Shown here piece after piece: positions 8,412-16,468 of a DNA stretch of 30,603 bases. Every line of letters starts with the position of its first letter. Positions within the stretch are counted from its first letter, which is position 1. The DNA is from an uncultured Clostridia bacterium (GTDB lineage: Bacteria; Bacillota; Clostridia; Christensenellales; UBA1242), in the NCBI GenBank assembly GCA_937874195.1, contig CALNBM010000028.1, positions 1-30,603 of the forward strand. The letters are read 5' to 3'. The notes below the pieces were generated by a model. That model worked only from the letters and a program-made list of their open reading frames with translations. It searched no databases and was not told the origin of the DNA. A program made the position numbers and the translations under genes.

Positions 8412-9692
8412 TCAACTTTTTATTATTTTTTCTATTAGTTTAATTGGTGCTGGTCTTCGTTTGGAAAATTCAAAAGCACTTAAAATATTTTCTATCTGTT
8501 GAAAAGATAAACTCATTTTACTGTAAACTTTTAATAATTCATCATCAATGTTTACAAAATCACCTAACTGTATATTTAATAAAACACCTTCATGGTTTTT
8601 GTTTTCATTGCCTGTATTTTCTTTTAATTCCATAACGAAATTTGCAAGTTTAAGCGCATCAATATTAGAAATATATCCTTGCTTTTTAGATTTAATTGAT
8701 ATTGATGCTTTCCCTTGCAAAATCAAGTCAGGATTATCAATAAATTTAACAGAACCACCATGCGCAAGCACGATTTCTTTTAATTTTTCTTTAACAGAAT
8801 TTTCAGCAAAAGCCTTTTTAACTTTATTTGTCGCATCTACTTGGTTTAGATTTCCGCTCATCATAAGTAGTAAAACAGATAATTTCTTAGAAATATCTAA
8901 AAGCAGTGATTGTTCACCATCAAGCGCTTTTACTAATGAATAAACCTCATAAGCACTTCCTATTCCTTTTGCGAGAGGAACATTCATATTTGTTATAACT
9001 GCCCAAGTTTTTTTGCCATCCAACTTTCCAATTTTAACCATATATTTAGCAAGCGTTTCTGCTTCTGCTTTTGTTTTAATAAAAGCACCTTTACCATATT
9101 TAACATCAAGCAAAATTGTGTTTGCGCCACTTGCTAACTTCTTACTCATTACTGAACTTGCTATTAATGGAATGCTTGAAACTGATGCAGTTTTACTTCT
9201 AAGATCATATATTTTTTTATCTGCAACTGCAATATTATCAGTTTGTCCAATAATACTTCCACCTATCTTAGCAACAATCTTTTTAAATTTGTCGATGGAA
9301 ATATTATAATTATAACCTTCAAAAACCGACAATTTATCTAGTGTTCCGCCTGTATGACCCAAACTCTTTCCGCTCATTTTAGCAACTTTTAATCCAAGGC
9401 TAGCAAGCACGGGAACAATAAGCAAAGTTGTGCTATCACTAACACCACCAGTGCTATGTTTGTCCACCACTTCATAATCAAAAGAGAGAGTTTCACCGCT
9501 ATTTTGAAGTGCTTTGGTTAAATAATAAGTTTCATCGAAGTTCATACCGTTTATAGTTATAGCTGTAAGAAGGCTCGCCATTTCCGCTTCATCAATTTTT
9601 CCTGAAACAAAATTTTCGACAGCGAAGTATATTTCTGGCTTAGTTAATTCAATTTTTTGGCGTTTTTTATCAATGATTTCATAAATACGCAT
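8412..9692 (-). CDS. pdp: Pyrimidine-nucleoside phosphorylase
   Basis: The enzyme splits thymidine or uridine with phosphate to the base and (deoxy)ribose-1-phosphate in nucleoside salvage. The 426 residues fit the family (about 430-440). The phosphate- and substrate-binding segments KHSTGGVSDSTTL (near 80) and MSGKSLGHTGGTLDKL (near 112) are intact, and the C-terminal alpha/beta domain has the GYISNIDALKLANFV stretch. The length and the KHSTGG context fit Pdp of Gram-positive bacteria rather than enteric DeoA, but specificity for uridine versus thymidine cannot be read from sequence. It ends with TGA. A -35/-10 pair lies just upstream at 9726-9754. No other deo-type genes are in the window. 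Confidence 0.9.
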   Translation of the reverse strand: MRIYEIIDKKRQKIELTKPEIYFAVENFVSGKIDEAEMASLLTAITINGMNFDETYYLTKALQNSGETLSFDYEVVDKHSTGGVSDSTTLLIVPVLASLGLKVAKMSGKSLGHTGGTLDKLSVFEGYNYNISIDKFKKIVAKIGGSIIGQTDNIAVADKKIYDLRSKTASVSSIPLIASSVMSKKLASGANTILLDVKYGKGAFIKTKAEAETLAKYMVKIGKLDGKKTWAVITNMNVPLAKGIGSAYEVYSLVKALDGEQSLLLDISKKLSVLLLMMSGNLNQVDATNKVKKAFAENSVKEKLKEIVLAHGGSVKFIDNPDLILQGKASISIKSKKQGYISNIDALKLANFVMELKENTGNENKNHEGVLLNIQLGDFVNIDDELLKVYSKMSLSFQQIENILSAFEFSKRRPAPIKLIEKIIKS

Positions 9693-9725
9693 TTTTTTCT
9701 TCTTTTATAAATTATTATTCGCTTA

Positions 9726-9754
9726 ATTCTAACATAGTATGTTGTTTTTGTAAA
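9726..9754 (-). promoter_or_regulatory. Sigma-A-type promoter of pdp
   Basis: On the minus strand TTTACA (9749-9754) is followed after 17 bases by TAGAAT (9726-9731), about 34 bases before the pdp start. Confidence 0.55.
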
Positions 9755-9789
9755 ACAAAAAAATTTAAGCGTGAGTAATTTTAGAAAAA

Positions 9790-10626
9790 ATGTTAATAAT
9801 CTTTAAAATTATGTTATCAAAATTCACAACATTTATAAACATATTAATAAAATATCTATCTTTATTTTGCCTAAGTTTTATTTGGCTAAACTTTTATTTG
9901 CGCGACTATAAAATTTCACTTTTACTAGCAATAGCTATAAGTATAATAAGTGGAATTCTGTTGAAATTAATTTTTAAAAAATTACACAGTCAAACAAATA
10001 TAAAAATCAAAGAACAAAAGAAAATCAAAGAAATTAGTAATCAATTATTATTCTTAGACGAAAAAAAAGTTTATAATTTTTTTAATACCGTTTTAACAAA
10101 AAAATTCGATAATATCGTATTACAAAAAAAATATTTTATAATAAATAATGAAAAAAATAAAACTGCCTTTCTTCCTTTTTATAAAAATTTTTCATTACAC
10201 GAAAATGATATATTATCAATTTATAATGAAATAAATAAAAACAAAATAAATAAACTTTATATTTTTTGTGTTAACTATAACAGTGAAGCATTGCGATTAT
10301 CAAAATTAGTTAAAGAATGTGAAATTATTCTACTTAACGAATATGATGCTTTTAAAAAAATACTACAACCATTAAACATTTATCCGGAAACAAAGCCTAT
10401 TTTTAAAGAAAATAAAAAATTGCAAGCAAAAGAATATTTGTATTTAGCTTTTAACAAAAGCCAAACCAAAAAATATTTTTTTGGTGCGGTGATAATGGTG
10501 TTTTTTAGTTTTTTTACACCGTTTAGAATTTATTACTTGATATTTAGTTCGTTATTTTTTGTTTTTGCAATCTTTTCCAGATTCAATCAACCGTTTAATC
10601 CGCCTAAAATTGATTTGTTTGATTGA
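9790..10626 (+). CDS. Unknown membrane protein, 278 residues
   Basis: I do not recognise this family. The protein has an N-terminal hydrophobic hairpin (about residues 13-35 and 40-60), a long Lys/Asn/Ile-rich soluble part (about 65-225), then a second hydrophobic hairpin (about 227-245 and 247-265) and a short tail ending in a TGA stop. The middle contains alternating beta-like strands such as NKLYIFCVN and CEIILLNEYDAFKKIL, so an alpha/beta cytoplasmic domain held by two pairs of helices is likely. There is no good Shine-Dalgarno site; the second Met at 9811 is another possible start. It stands alone, divergent from pdp and convergent with obgE. Confidence 0.7.
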   Translation: MLIIFKIMLSKFTTFINILIKYLSLFCLSFIWLNFYLRDYKISLLLAIAISIISGILLKLIFKKLHSQTNIKIKEQKKIKEISNQLLFLDEKKVYNFFNTVLTKKFDNIVLQKKYFIINNEKNKTAFLPFYKNFSLHENDILSIYNEINKNKINKLYIFCVNYNSEALRLSKLVKECEIILLNEYDAFKKILQPLNIYPETKPIFKENKKLQAKEYLYLAFNKSQTKKYFFGAVIMVFFSFFTPFRIYYLIFSSLFFVFAIFSRFNQPFNPPKIDLFD

Positions 10627-10682
10627 ATTATTTAATAAATTTTTGATTTTTACACTGGTTAAGTTAAATTTTATTACTTACC

Positions 10683-11945
10683 TTAATCAGCATACTCCAT
10701 TTCGAGTTCACCCAAAACAACCATATCGCCGGGCTTAATTCCTTTAATTTTTAGCTCATTTATTATGCCCTCATCTTTCAAGCGTTTTTGAAAATATGCA
10801 TTGGAGTTATAGTCATCAATAACAACACCGCGCATAATTTCTTCAATAAGACCACCTTTAACATGAAACTTGCCATCAATAACTTCAACTTCAAAATAGT
10901 TTACATCAAAACTATCAATGTCTTTTTCTTCCACTTCTATCTTTTTAATCTTTGGCAATTTTTCTAATGTGTTAACAACTTCTTCTAAAAGTGGTTCAAG
11001 CCCAATATGTGCTGCCGCACTCACAACAAAAATTTTAGTGTCTTTATCAATATTTTTCTTAAACTCCTCAATACGCTTAGTATCCTCAACTAAGTCACAC
11101 TTATTAAGCGCAATAATTTGTGGAAGTTTTTCAACATTTTTTCCATACTTACTTAGTTCTCTATTTATAGCTAAATAATCTTTATATGCATCTCTACTTT
11201 CAGTTTCTGCTATATCAACAACATGAATGAGTAATCGGGTTCGTTCAATATGTTTTAAAAAATCCAATCCTAAGCCAATTCCTTCGCTTGCGCCAGAAAT
11301 CAACCCCGGAATATCAGCCATAACAAAAGATTTGTTATAAAAATTTACAACCCCAATATTTGGATTCAAGGTGGTGAAATGATAATTTGCTATCTTAGGT
11401 TTTGCATTGCTAACGCTTGCAAGTATACTGCTTTTACCAACATTAGGAAAACCAATTAGACCAATATCTGCTATGGTTTTAAGTTCTAATATAAGTTCAA
11501 ATTCTTTTGTTTTAATACCTTTTTCGCTAAATTTCGGAGCTTGTCTTGTGGATGTTGAAAACTTAGCGTTTCCCCTACCGCCGTTTCCGCCTTTTAATAT
11601 CACTACTTCTTCATCTACATTTATCAAATCTGCAATAATTTTGTCGGTTGCAACATTTCTTATAATTGTTCCAACAGGTACTAAAATTGTTAAATCCTTA
11701 GCACTTTTTCCAAATCTATTTTTACTACTACCATCTTCACCATTATCTGCTTTAAAAACTTTCTTATAGCGAAAATCTATAAGACTTGTTAAATTAGATG
11801 TTGCTTTAAAAATAACATTGCCACCACGCCCACCATCGCCACCACTTGGACCACCGTTAGGAACATATTTTTCTCTTCTAAAAGCAACCGCACCGTCGCC
11901 ACCATTACCTGCTTTACAAGTTATACTAACTTTATCAATAAACAT
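10683..11945 (-). CDS. obgE: Obg GTPase
   Basis: Obg (CgtA) is an essential GTPase that acts on the late large ribosomal subunit and in stress signalling. The 420 residues show three parts: the glycine-rich Obg fold (1-158, with GGDGGRGG and GGNGGRGN), the G domain (about 159-330) with G1 GFPNVGKSS, switch segment FTTLNPNIGVV, G3 DIPGLISGASEGIGLG, G4 NKCD and a G5 SAAA stretch, and a C-terminal OCT domain (about 345-420, as found in Gram-positive Obg). AAGGAG precedes the ATG at eight bases. The gene begins 2 bases after nth ends, so the two are probably cotranscribed. The usual neighbours rplU and rpmA are absent here. Confidence 0.96.
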   Translation of the reverse strand: MFIDKVSITCKAGNGGDGAVAFRREKYVPNGGPSGGDGGRGGNVIFKATSNLTSLIDFRYKKVFKADNGEDGSSKNRFGKSAKDLTILVPVGTIIRNVATDKIIADLINVDEEVVILKGGNGGRGNAKFSTSTRQAPKFSEKGIKTKEFELILELKTIADIGLIGFPNVGKSSILASVSNAKPKIANYHFTTLNPNIGVVNFYNKSFVMADIPGLISGASEGIGLGLDFLKHIERTRLLIHVVDIAETESRDAYKDYLAINRELSKYGKNVEKLPQIIALNKCDLVEDTKRIEEFKKNIDKDTKIFVVSAAAHIGLEPLLEEVVNTLEKLPKIKKIEVEEKDIDSFDVNYFEVEVIDGKFHVKGGLIEEIMRGVVIDDYNSNAYFQKRLKDEGIINELKIKGIKPGDMVVLGELEMEYAD

Positions 11946-11947
11946 TG

Positions 11948-12574
11948 TTAATTCTCCTTAATTTTTGTTTTTAAACAAATATCTTTAAATATGCAATTTT
12001 CACACGTAGGCGTTAATGCTTTGCAATGATACCTGCCGAACAATATTAAATAATGATGCATTTTTATCCAATTTTCTCGTTTTACTAACTGTGTAAGTTG
12101 TTTTTCGCTTTGCAGTACATTTTTTGCATCTGTCAATCCTAGTCTGTTTGCGACTCTAAACACATGCGTGTCCACTGGAAAGGTTGGAATTCCAAATGCC
12201 ACTGCCAAAATTACATTTGCTGTTTTTCTGCCAATTCCGTCTAATTTGATTAAATCTTCAAAATTGTTTGGTATTTCGCCATTATATTTTTCTATAATTT
12301 GCCTGCTTGCACTTATTATATTTTTTGATTTACTTTTATAATAATTGCACGACCTAATAATATTTTCAACATTTTCCAGTCTGGCATCCGCTAAAGCTTG
12401 CAAATTTGGATATTTTTTAAATAACTCTTTAGTAACAATATTTACTCTTTTATCGGTGCACTGTGCACTTAACATAACTGCTATCATTAGTTCAAAGTTG
12501 TTTGAATAATTAAGTTCAGTTATAGGTTCGTCTATTAGTTTTGAAAATTTTTCAAAAATTTTATCAACAAGCAT
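11948..12574 (-). CDS. nth: Endonuclease III
   Basis: Endonuclease III removes oxidised pyrimidines and cuts abasic sites in base excision repair. The 208-residue protein has the helix-hairpin-helix LDGIGRKTANVILA with the catalytic lysine (near 118), followed by the catalytic aspartate in FPVDTHVFR (near 135). Near the C-terminus the Cys-x6-Cys-x2-Cys-x5-Cys cluster motif of the [4Fe-4S] site is complete (CKALTPTCENCIFKDIC). Length is typical. A strong AAGGATAAGGA precedes the ATG. It sits immediately before obgE. Confidence 0.95.
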   Translation of the reverse strand: MLVDKIFEKFSKLIDEPITELNYSNNFELMIAVMLSAQCTDKRVNIVTKELFKKYPNLQALADARLENVENIIRSCNYYKSKSKNIISASRQIIEKYNGEIPNNFEDLIKLDGIGRKTANVILAVAFGIPTFPVDTHVFRVANRLGLTDAKNVLQSEKQLTQLVKRENWIKMHHYLILFGRYHCKALTPTCENCIFKDICLKTKIKEN

Positions 12575-12639
12575 TCCTTATCCTTTAATTTTTTAAAAGT
12601 ATAACATAAAAAAATAAAAAATAGAAATTTTTTGTTATT

Positions 12640-12680
12640 ATAATAGAAAACAGACTTGAAAGTAATAACTTTCAAATCTG
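12640..12680 (-). terminator. Rho-independent terminator of the DUF3343 gene
   Basis: The 13-bp inverted repeat 12651-12663 / 12668-12680 (one U-G pair, loop of four) lies 7 bases after the stop of the DUF3343 gene and is followed on the minus strand by TTTTCTATT. Confidence 0.7.
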
Positions 12681-12687
12681 CGTAAAA

Positions 12688-12942
12688 TCACACTATAACA
12701 ACATACTTGCGACAGTTATTCTCTATTTTTAGTTTATAAATATTAACTAAATAGCGTGCATTTACTCGATTAATGATGTATCGCAATTTTTTTAAATCGC
12801 AATGCATAAATTGGATGCAAATAGTGCAGTTACCACCTAATTGTGAGGGCATATTTATAACTTTGCAATCAACGCCAAATTTTTGTAACTGTGCATAAAT
12901 CATAAGTGTGTTTGTTCTACTGGAAAAAACTGCTATACACAT
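12688..12942 (-). CDS. DUF3343 protein (putative Se/S carrier-like)
   Basis: A small 84-residue protein of the DUF3343 family, annotated in databases as putative Se/S carrier-like and common in Clostridia. It opens with a strand (MCIAVFSSRTNTLMIYAQL), followed by an alpha/beta repeat, then the segment MPSQLGGNCTICIQF, where relatives have PRELSSSCG; its cysteines at about 39 and 42 would be the candidate sulfur- or selenium-handling residues. A strong AGGAGAGAGG precedes the ATG, and a terminator follows the TGA stop. It is divergent from the cysteine desulfurase gene, 144 bases away. That pairing fits a sulfur/selenium transfer role, but function is inferred. Confidence 0.75.
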   Translation of the reverse strand: MCIAVFSSRTNTLMIYAQLQKFGVDCKVINMPSQLGGNCTICIQFMHCDLKKLRYIINRVNARYLVNIYKLKIENNCRKYVVIV

Positions 12943-13038
12943 TTTTATAACCTCTCTCCTAACATTTCATGATATTATCAAATCGCGAAAATTGTTCTTA
13001 AAATAGCATTTAATCACATATTTTTAAGTAAACATATC

Positions 13039-13067
13039 TTGATAAAATTAATAAACTATATTAAAAT
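13039..13067 (+). promoter_or_regulatory. Possible promoter of the cysteine desulfurase gene
   Basis: TTGATA (13039-13044) and TAAAAT (13062-13067) are 17 bases apart, 19 bases before the ATG at 13087, leaving a very short leader with AAAAGGA at 13074-13080. Confidence 0.4.
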
Positions 13068-13086
13068 ATAATTAAAAGGAAATAAA

Positions 13087-14220
13087 ATGATTTATCTTGA
13101 TAATTCAGCCACCACACATAAAAAACCAAGAGCTGTGATAAAAGCTGTTAACAATGCTCTTAAAAACTATTCTGTTAATGCTGGCAGAGGAGGATATAAA
13201 TTAAGCATTGACGCAGGCTTGAGGGTTTTACAATTTCGACTTAACGCCAGTTGTTTTTTTGGTTTAGATAATCCCGAAAATGTTATAATAACTAAAAGTT
13301 GTACAGAAGCATTAAATTTAGCATTGTTTGCAACTGCAAAAAAAGACGGTCATATAATTATCTCAACTTTTGAGCATAACAGTGTTGCGCGCGCCGTCAC
13401 ACACTTAAAAAGCACTCACAATATTGGATTTTCAGTGGTTTATCCCAAAGAAAATGGAATAATTGAAATTAATGATATTGAAAAAGAAATTCAAGAAAAC
13501 ACATACTTAATTGTAATAAATCACACAAGCAATGTTACAGGTGCAACTCAAAATATTACGAAAATTGGTAACTTATGTAAAAACAAAAAATTAAAATTTT
13601 TAGTCGACTGTGCACAAAGCGCTGGACATGAAGTTATCAACATGAATAAACAAAACATAAATATGCTTGCAGTTGCGGGTCATAAAGGATTATATGGACC
13701 ACAAGGAATTGGTTTACTTCTTATACAAAATGTGAAATTAAATCAACCACTACTCTATGGGGGAACAGGTTCTCATAGTGAAAAAATTTCGCAACCTGAT
13801 GATATTCCGGACGGATATGAAAGTGGAACTCAAAATTTGCCAAGTATTTTTGGTTTGAATGCAGGAATTGATTATGTTAAGAAAAACTTTGATAAAATCA
13901 ATAATAAAATTGCATATCTAACTAAATATTTAATTGATAATATTAAAAACTTGAATGGGATAAATTTATATTCTCATAGCGAAAAAAATGGCGTTCTTGC
14001 TTTTTCAATTACAGATAAAGACAACAACGAAGTTGCAAACATTTTAGACAGTAAATATAAAATATGTCTTAGAAATGGGTTGCATTGTGCTCCGCTTGCG
14101 CACTCTTATCTTGGTACAATCGAGCATGGTTTACTTCGTGTTGGTATTAGTTCTTTTAATAAAAAAAGAGAAATCAATAAATTAATAAAAGCATTAAAAT
14201 ATATTTTAAGTGGCGATTAA
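13087..14220 (+). CDS. Cysteine desulfurase, EF2568-type
   Basis: A class V aminotransferase-fold, PLP-dependent enzyme that takes sulfur from cysteine. The 377 residues begin with MIYLDNSATTHKKP, contain the PLP lysine in VAGHKGLYGPQG (near 199) and the active-site cysteine in RNGLHCAPLAH (near 335), with a short loop before the cysteine. The GLYGPQGIGLL and HCAPLAH features match the EF2568 family of cysteine desulfurases rather than IscS (longer, with iscU nearby) or SufS (with sufC/D/B). Proteins of this family are often encoded near DUF3343 and selenium genes; here the DUF3343 gene is divergent. AAAAGGA precedes the ATG at six bases. Its stop codon overlaps that of the convergent subtilase gene in the shared TTAA at 14217-14220. 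Confidence 0.88.
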   Translation: MIYLDNSATTHKKPRAVIKAVNNALKNYSVNAGRGGYKLSIDAGLRVLQFRLNASCFFGLDNPENVIITKSCTEALNLALFATAKKDGHIIISTFEHNSVARAVTHLKSTHNIGFSVVYPKENGIIEINDIEKEIQENTYLIVINHTSNVTGATQNITKIGNLCKNKKLKFLVDCAQSAGHEVINMNKQNINMLAVAGHKGLYGPQGIGLLLIQNVKLNQPLLYGGTGSHSEKISQPDDIPDGYESGTQNLPSIFGLNAGIDYVKKNFDKINNKIAYLTKYLIDNIKNLNGINLYSHSEKNGVLAFSITDKDNNEVANILDSKYKICLRNGLHCAPLAHSYLGTIEHGLLRVGISSFNKKREINKLIKALKYILSGD

Positions 14221-15372
14221 TTTTTAAATAAATTTTTAACATTTAACCACCCATGACCTTCTGAGTTTCTGTCACCAGTGATTTTATTGCAATTATTAAT
14301 TAATATTCTTTTTGTTTCATTAGGAGTTAAATAAGGATATTTACGAAGTAACAGCGAACAAACTCCTGCAACAATTGGCGTTGCAACACTTGTTCCGCTG
14401 GTAATAGCGTAAAAATTTTTTGTTAAGTGAAAATTGCTAGAGATCGGAAGAGCGTCGTGTAGGCTTATAAATATTAAAAACTGGTCCACGACTGGAAAAT
14501 TCCGCAACTGAAAATCTTGAAATATCAAATTGATTAAATTTATTTCTACCATCGTCCAATGCTCCAACCGATATCACTTTTGAACTGGCAGACGGCGATT
14601 TAATAGACTGACTATCGGGCCCACTGTTTCCACATGCTGTAACCACTATAATTCCGTTATTCCATAATATTTCAGCACCCATTATAAGAGGATCGTTTTT
14701 TTCTAAAACATTGCTTCCAAAACTCATACAAACAATTTTAATATTATATTTTTCTTTATTATCAAGTATCCATTGCATTGCTTTTAAGATAGTTATTGCT
14801 CCTGTTTCGCCTAAGTTGTCTAGAGCTTTGATAACAACTAATTTTAATCCGCAGTCTAAACCTGCATATTTTTTACCGCTTATCATACCGCTTCCTGCTA
14901 AAACACCTGCAACAACGGTTCCGTGACCATTATCATCATAGAGTTGTTCATTATTTGATATAAAATCTTTAAATACCAAAATTCTATCGCTATTAAAAAT
15001 AAAATCAATATGCGGATAAATACCTGTGTCGATAACTGCACATGAAAAATCTGTTAGATTTTTTGGCATGTAGTTACCAACACCAACTACATTTTTAGCA
15101 ATATTTATTTGTGTGAAGACCCTTGTGTTTGAAGAAATATATTTAACAAAACTTTGCGATGCAAGATTATATATATTGTTTTTATTTATTTTAACAGCAA
15201 CTGTATTAATAAAAGGCAATTTGATTACATCTTTAAAATATTTACAATTAGAAATAAAAGCTAAATCTTTTTCATTACATACTTTAATTAAGCACTCAAT
15301 CTCATTATTATCTTCTAAAATACTAACATTTTCCAGTAGTCTTGGTTCGATTTTATCCAGCACTTTTTTCAC
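14217..15372 (-). pseudogene. Intracellular-type subtilisin-like serine protease, broken by embedded Illumina adapter
   Basis: A peptidase family S8 protein read in two frames. The front piece (GTG at 15372) has about 100 residues resembling a propeptide, then the catalytic Asp in VIDTGIYPHIDF (near 112), His in DNGHGTVVAG (near 149), the oxyanion Asn in ACGNSGP (near 249) and FSSRGP. The rear piece, in another frame, has the catalytic Ser in TSGTSVATPIVAG. The break is a sequencing adapter at 14441-14463; the bases for the conserved KPD-x-x-APG loop are missing there. The break is therefore almost surely an assembly fault and the gene itself intact. No signal peptide is seen, so a cytoplasmic or forespore role is likely. 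The gene starts 2 bases after the stop of the 97-residue gene, pointing to translational coupling. Confidence 0.9.
14441..14463. other. Illumina TruSeq adapter remnant (assembly artifact)
   Basis: The bases from 14441 begin AGATCGGAAGAGCGTCGTGT and continue AGG to 14463, identical to the start of the Illumina read-through adapter; the match ends at 14464. It falls exactly where the subtilase frame breaks. Read in the minus frames it gives SLHDALPI and PTRRSSDL, peptides typical of adapter contamination. Confidence 0.97.
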
Positions 15373-15374
15373 AC

Positions 15375-15668
15375 TTAACGGATTAAATTAATTATTTTAT
15401 CCAAATTTTTTTGTTGTTCAGCAGACAAATATGGACTTAAAGTATTTTTTATATTACTAATTTCGTTGTCGTTTAAAGTTCCATCTTTTTTCTTTTTTTC
15501 GCTAAGCTTAAAAAATTCATCTAATAACTCTTCTTGACTATAAGATGAATATGAATTCATCATTTTTTCAATTTTATCCGAATCTATATTGTTTTTATGT
15601 ATTTGCTCTTCAGTGGTCTTTTTTTCAGTATTATTTAAGTTATTCTTTTTATAATCACTAAATTTCAT
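15375..15668 (-). CDS. Small charged hypothetical protein, 97 residues
   Basis: Not assigned to a named family. The first ~40 residues are polar and probably disordered (rich in Lys, Asn, Glu, Thr); the rest forms predicted helices around YSQEELLDEFFKLSEKKKKDG, NDNEISNIKNTLSPYLS and AEQQKNLDKIINLI. This looks like a small helical protein of the kind common next to spore or cell-surface genes in Clostridia, but I cannot name a role. No cysteine, signal peptide or membrane helix is present. AAGGA precedes the ATG at eight bases. Its stop is 2 bases from the GTG start of the subtilase gene, so both are probably made from one transcript, divergent from the Q/N-rich gene. Confidence 0.75.
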   Translation of the reverse strand: MKFSDYKKNNLNNTEKKTTEEQIHKNNIDSDKIEKMMNSYSSYSQEELLDEFFKLSEKKKKDGTLNDNEISNIKNTLSPYLSAEQQKNLDKIINLIR

Positions 15669-15823
15669 TGCATTTTCCTTTTTAAAAAATAATCATATTG
15701 TATTTTATGAAATAAAAATTAAATTTGTACTAATAAACTTTTAATAATCACAAATTATTTAACAATTAACATATATTAATATGTATAGTTAAATTTTAAC
15801 TAATTTTAATTAAAGGAAATAAT

Positions 15824-16393
15824 TTGGAAACTAAAAATTTCGTTGATTTAATAAAAAAATTCGGCAATGAAAAACAGTCCGAAGAAATACATAGCAACAT
15901 TCCGTCATATTTGAACGAAATTTATCCTTACGGTCAATTTCCTAGTAACCGAACAAAAAATGGACAAAAAGATAATATAAATACACAAAATAGTAGTAAC
16001 AATCAATTTGTAGTACAACAATTTTCACAGCCAAAGGATAACACACAAAATCATCAAAATTGCCACATACATAATCAAAATTATAATAATAACACTCAAA
16101 GCCAAAACCAAAGCCAAAGCCAAAACCAAGGTCAAGAGCAAGGACAAAGTCAAGGAATTTTTGACGGAATGGACTTAAAAACTTTACTACCTCTTATGAT
16201 GAATTTACAAAATAAAGATAAATTTAACGCTACAGATATGTTTAGTCTTTTAATGCCAACACTCGGTGGCGATAATCCCAATATGAAAGAATTAATGAAG
16301 ATATTTACGCAAAATAAATCAAAACAAACGGACAGCGAAAAAAAAATAACACCATCTAAAATGAAGTCAATCGACAGTTATATAAAAGTTTAA
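15824..16393 (+). CDS. Q/N-rich hypothetical protein, 189 residues
   Basis: No known family recognised. Residues 1-45 are an ordinary-looking start (NFVDLIKKFGNEKQ, then a Pro/Tyr-rich part SYLNEIYPYGQFP). Residues about 46-110 are of low complexity, rich in Asn, Gln, Ser and His, ending in imperfect QSQNQ and QGQ repeats. Residues about 111-189 form hydrophobic helices with MDLKTLLPLMMN, MFSLLMPTLGGDNPNMKELMKIF and a basic tail. The design (disordered linker joining two small helical parts) suggests an assembly or adaptor protein; this is inference. The TTG start at 15824 has AAAGGAA six bases ahead. It is divergent from the 97-residue protein and subtilase. Confidence 0.75.
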   Translation: METKNFVDLIKKFGNEKQSEEIHSNIPSYLNEIYPYGQFPSNRTKNGQKDNINTQNSSNNQFVVQQFSQPKDNTQNHQNCHIHNQNYNNNTQSQNQSQSQNQGQEQGQSQGIFDGMDLKTLLPLMMNLQNKDKFNATDMFSLLMPTLGGDNPNMKELMKIFTQNKSKQTDSEKKITPSKMKSIDSYIKV

Positions 16394-16433
16394 TCCAGAT
16401 TAAATAAGCGTTAACTATTAATCAATAAAAAGA

Positions 16434-16451
16434 TTAAGTATGATTACTTAA
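16434..16451. terminator. Weak hairpin between convergent genes
   Basis: TTAAGTA (16434-16440) and TACTTAA (16445-16451) can pair around a four-base loop. There is no strong T run, so termination in either direction is uncertain. Confidence 0.3.
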
Positions 16452-16468
16452 ATTAATAATGTTATTTT

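Noticed and set aside
8412..12690. Genetic code with UGA as Trp in the main genome
   Set aside because: pdp, the 278-residue gene and the DUF3343 gene all end in TGA at natural protein ends, and Trp is TGG.
14217..14567. Separate 116-residue protein starting upstream of the adapter
   Set aside because: Its first ~40 residues come from the wrong frame and the adapter (SLHDALPI); only the part left of 14441 is real, as the end of the subtilase.
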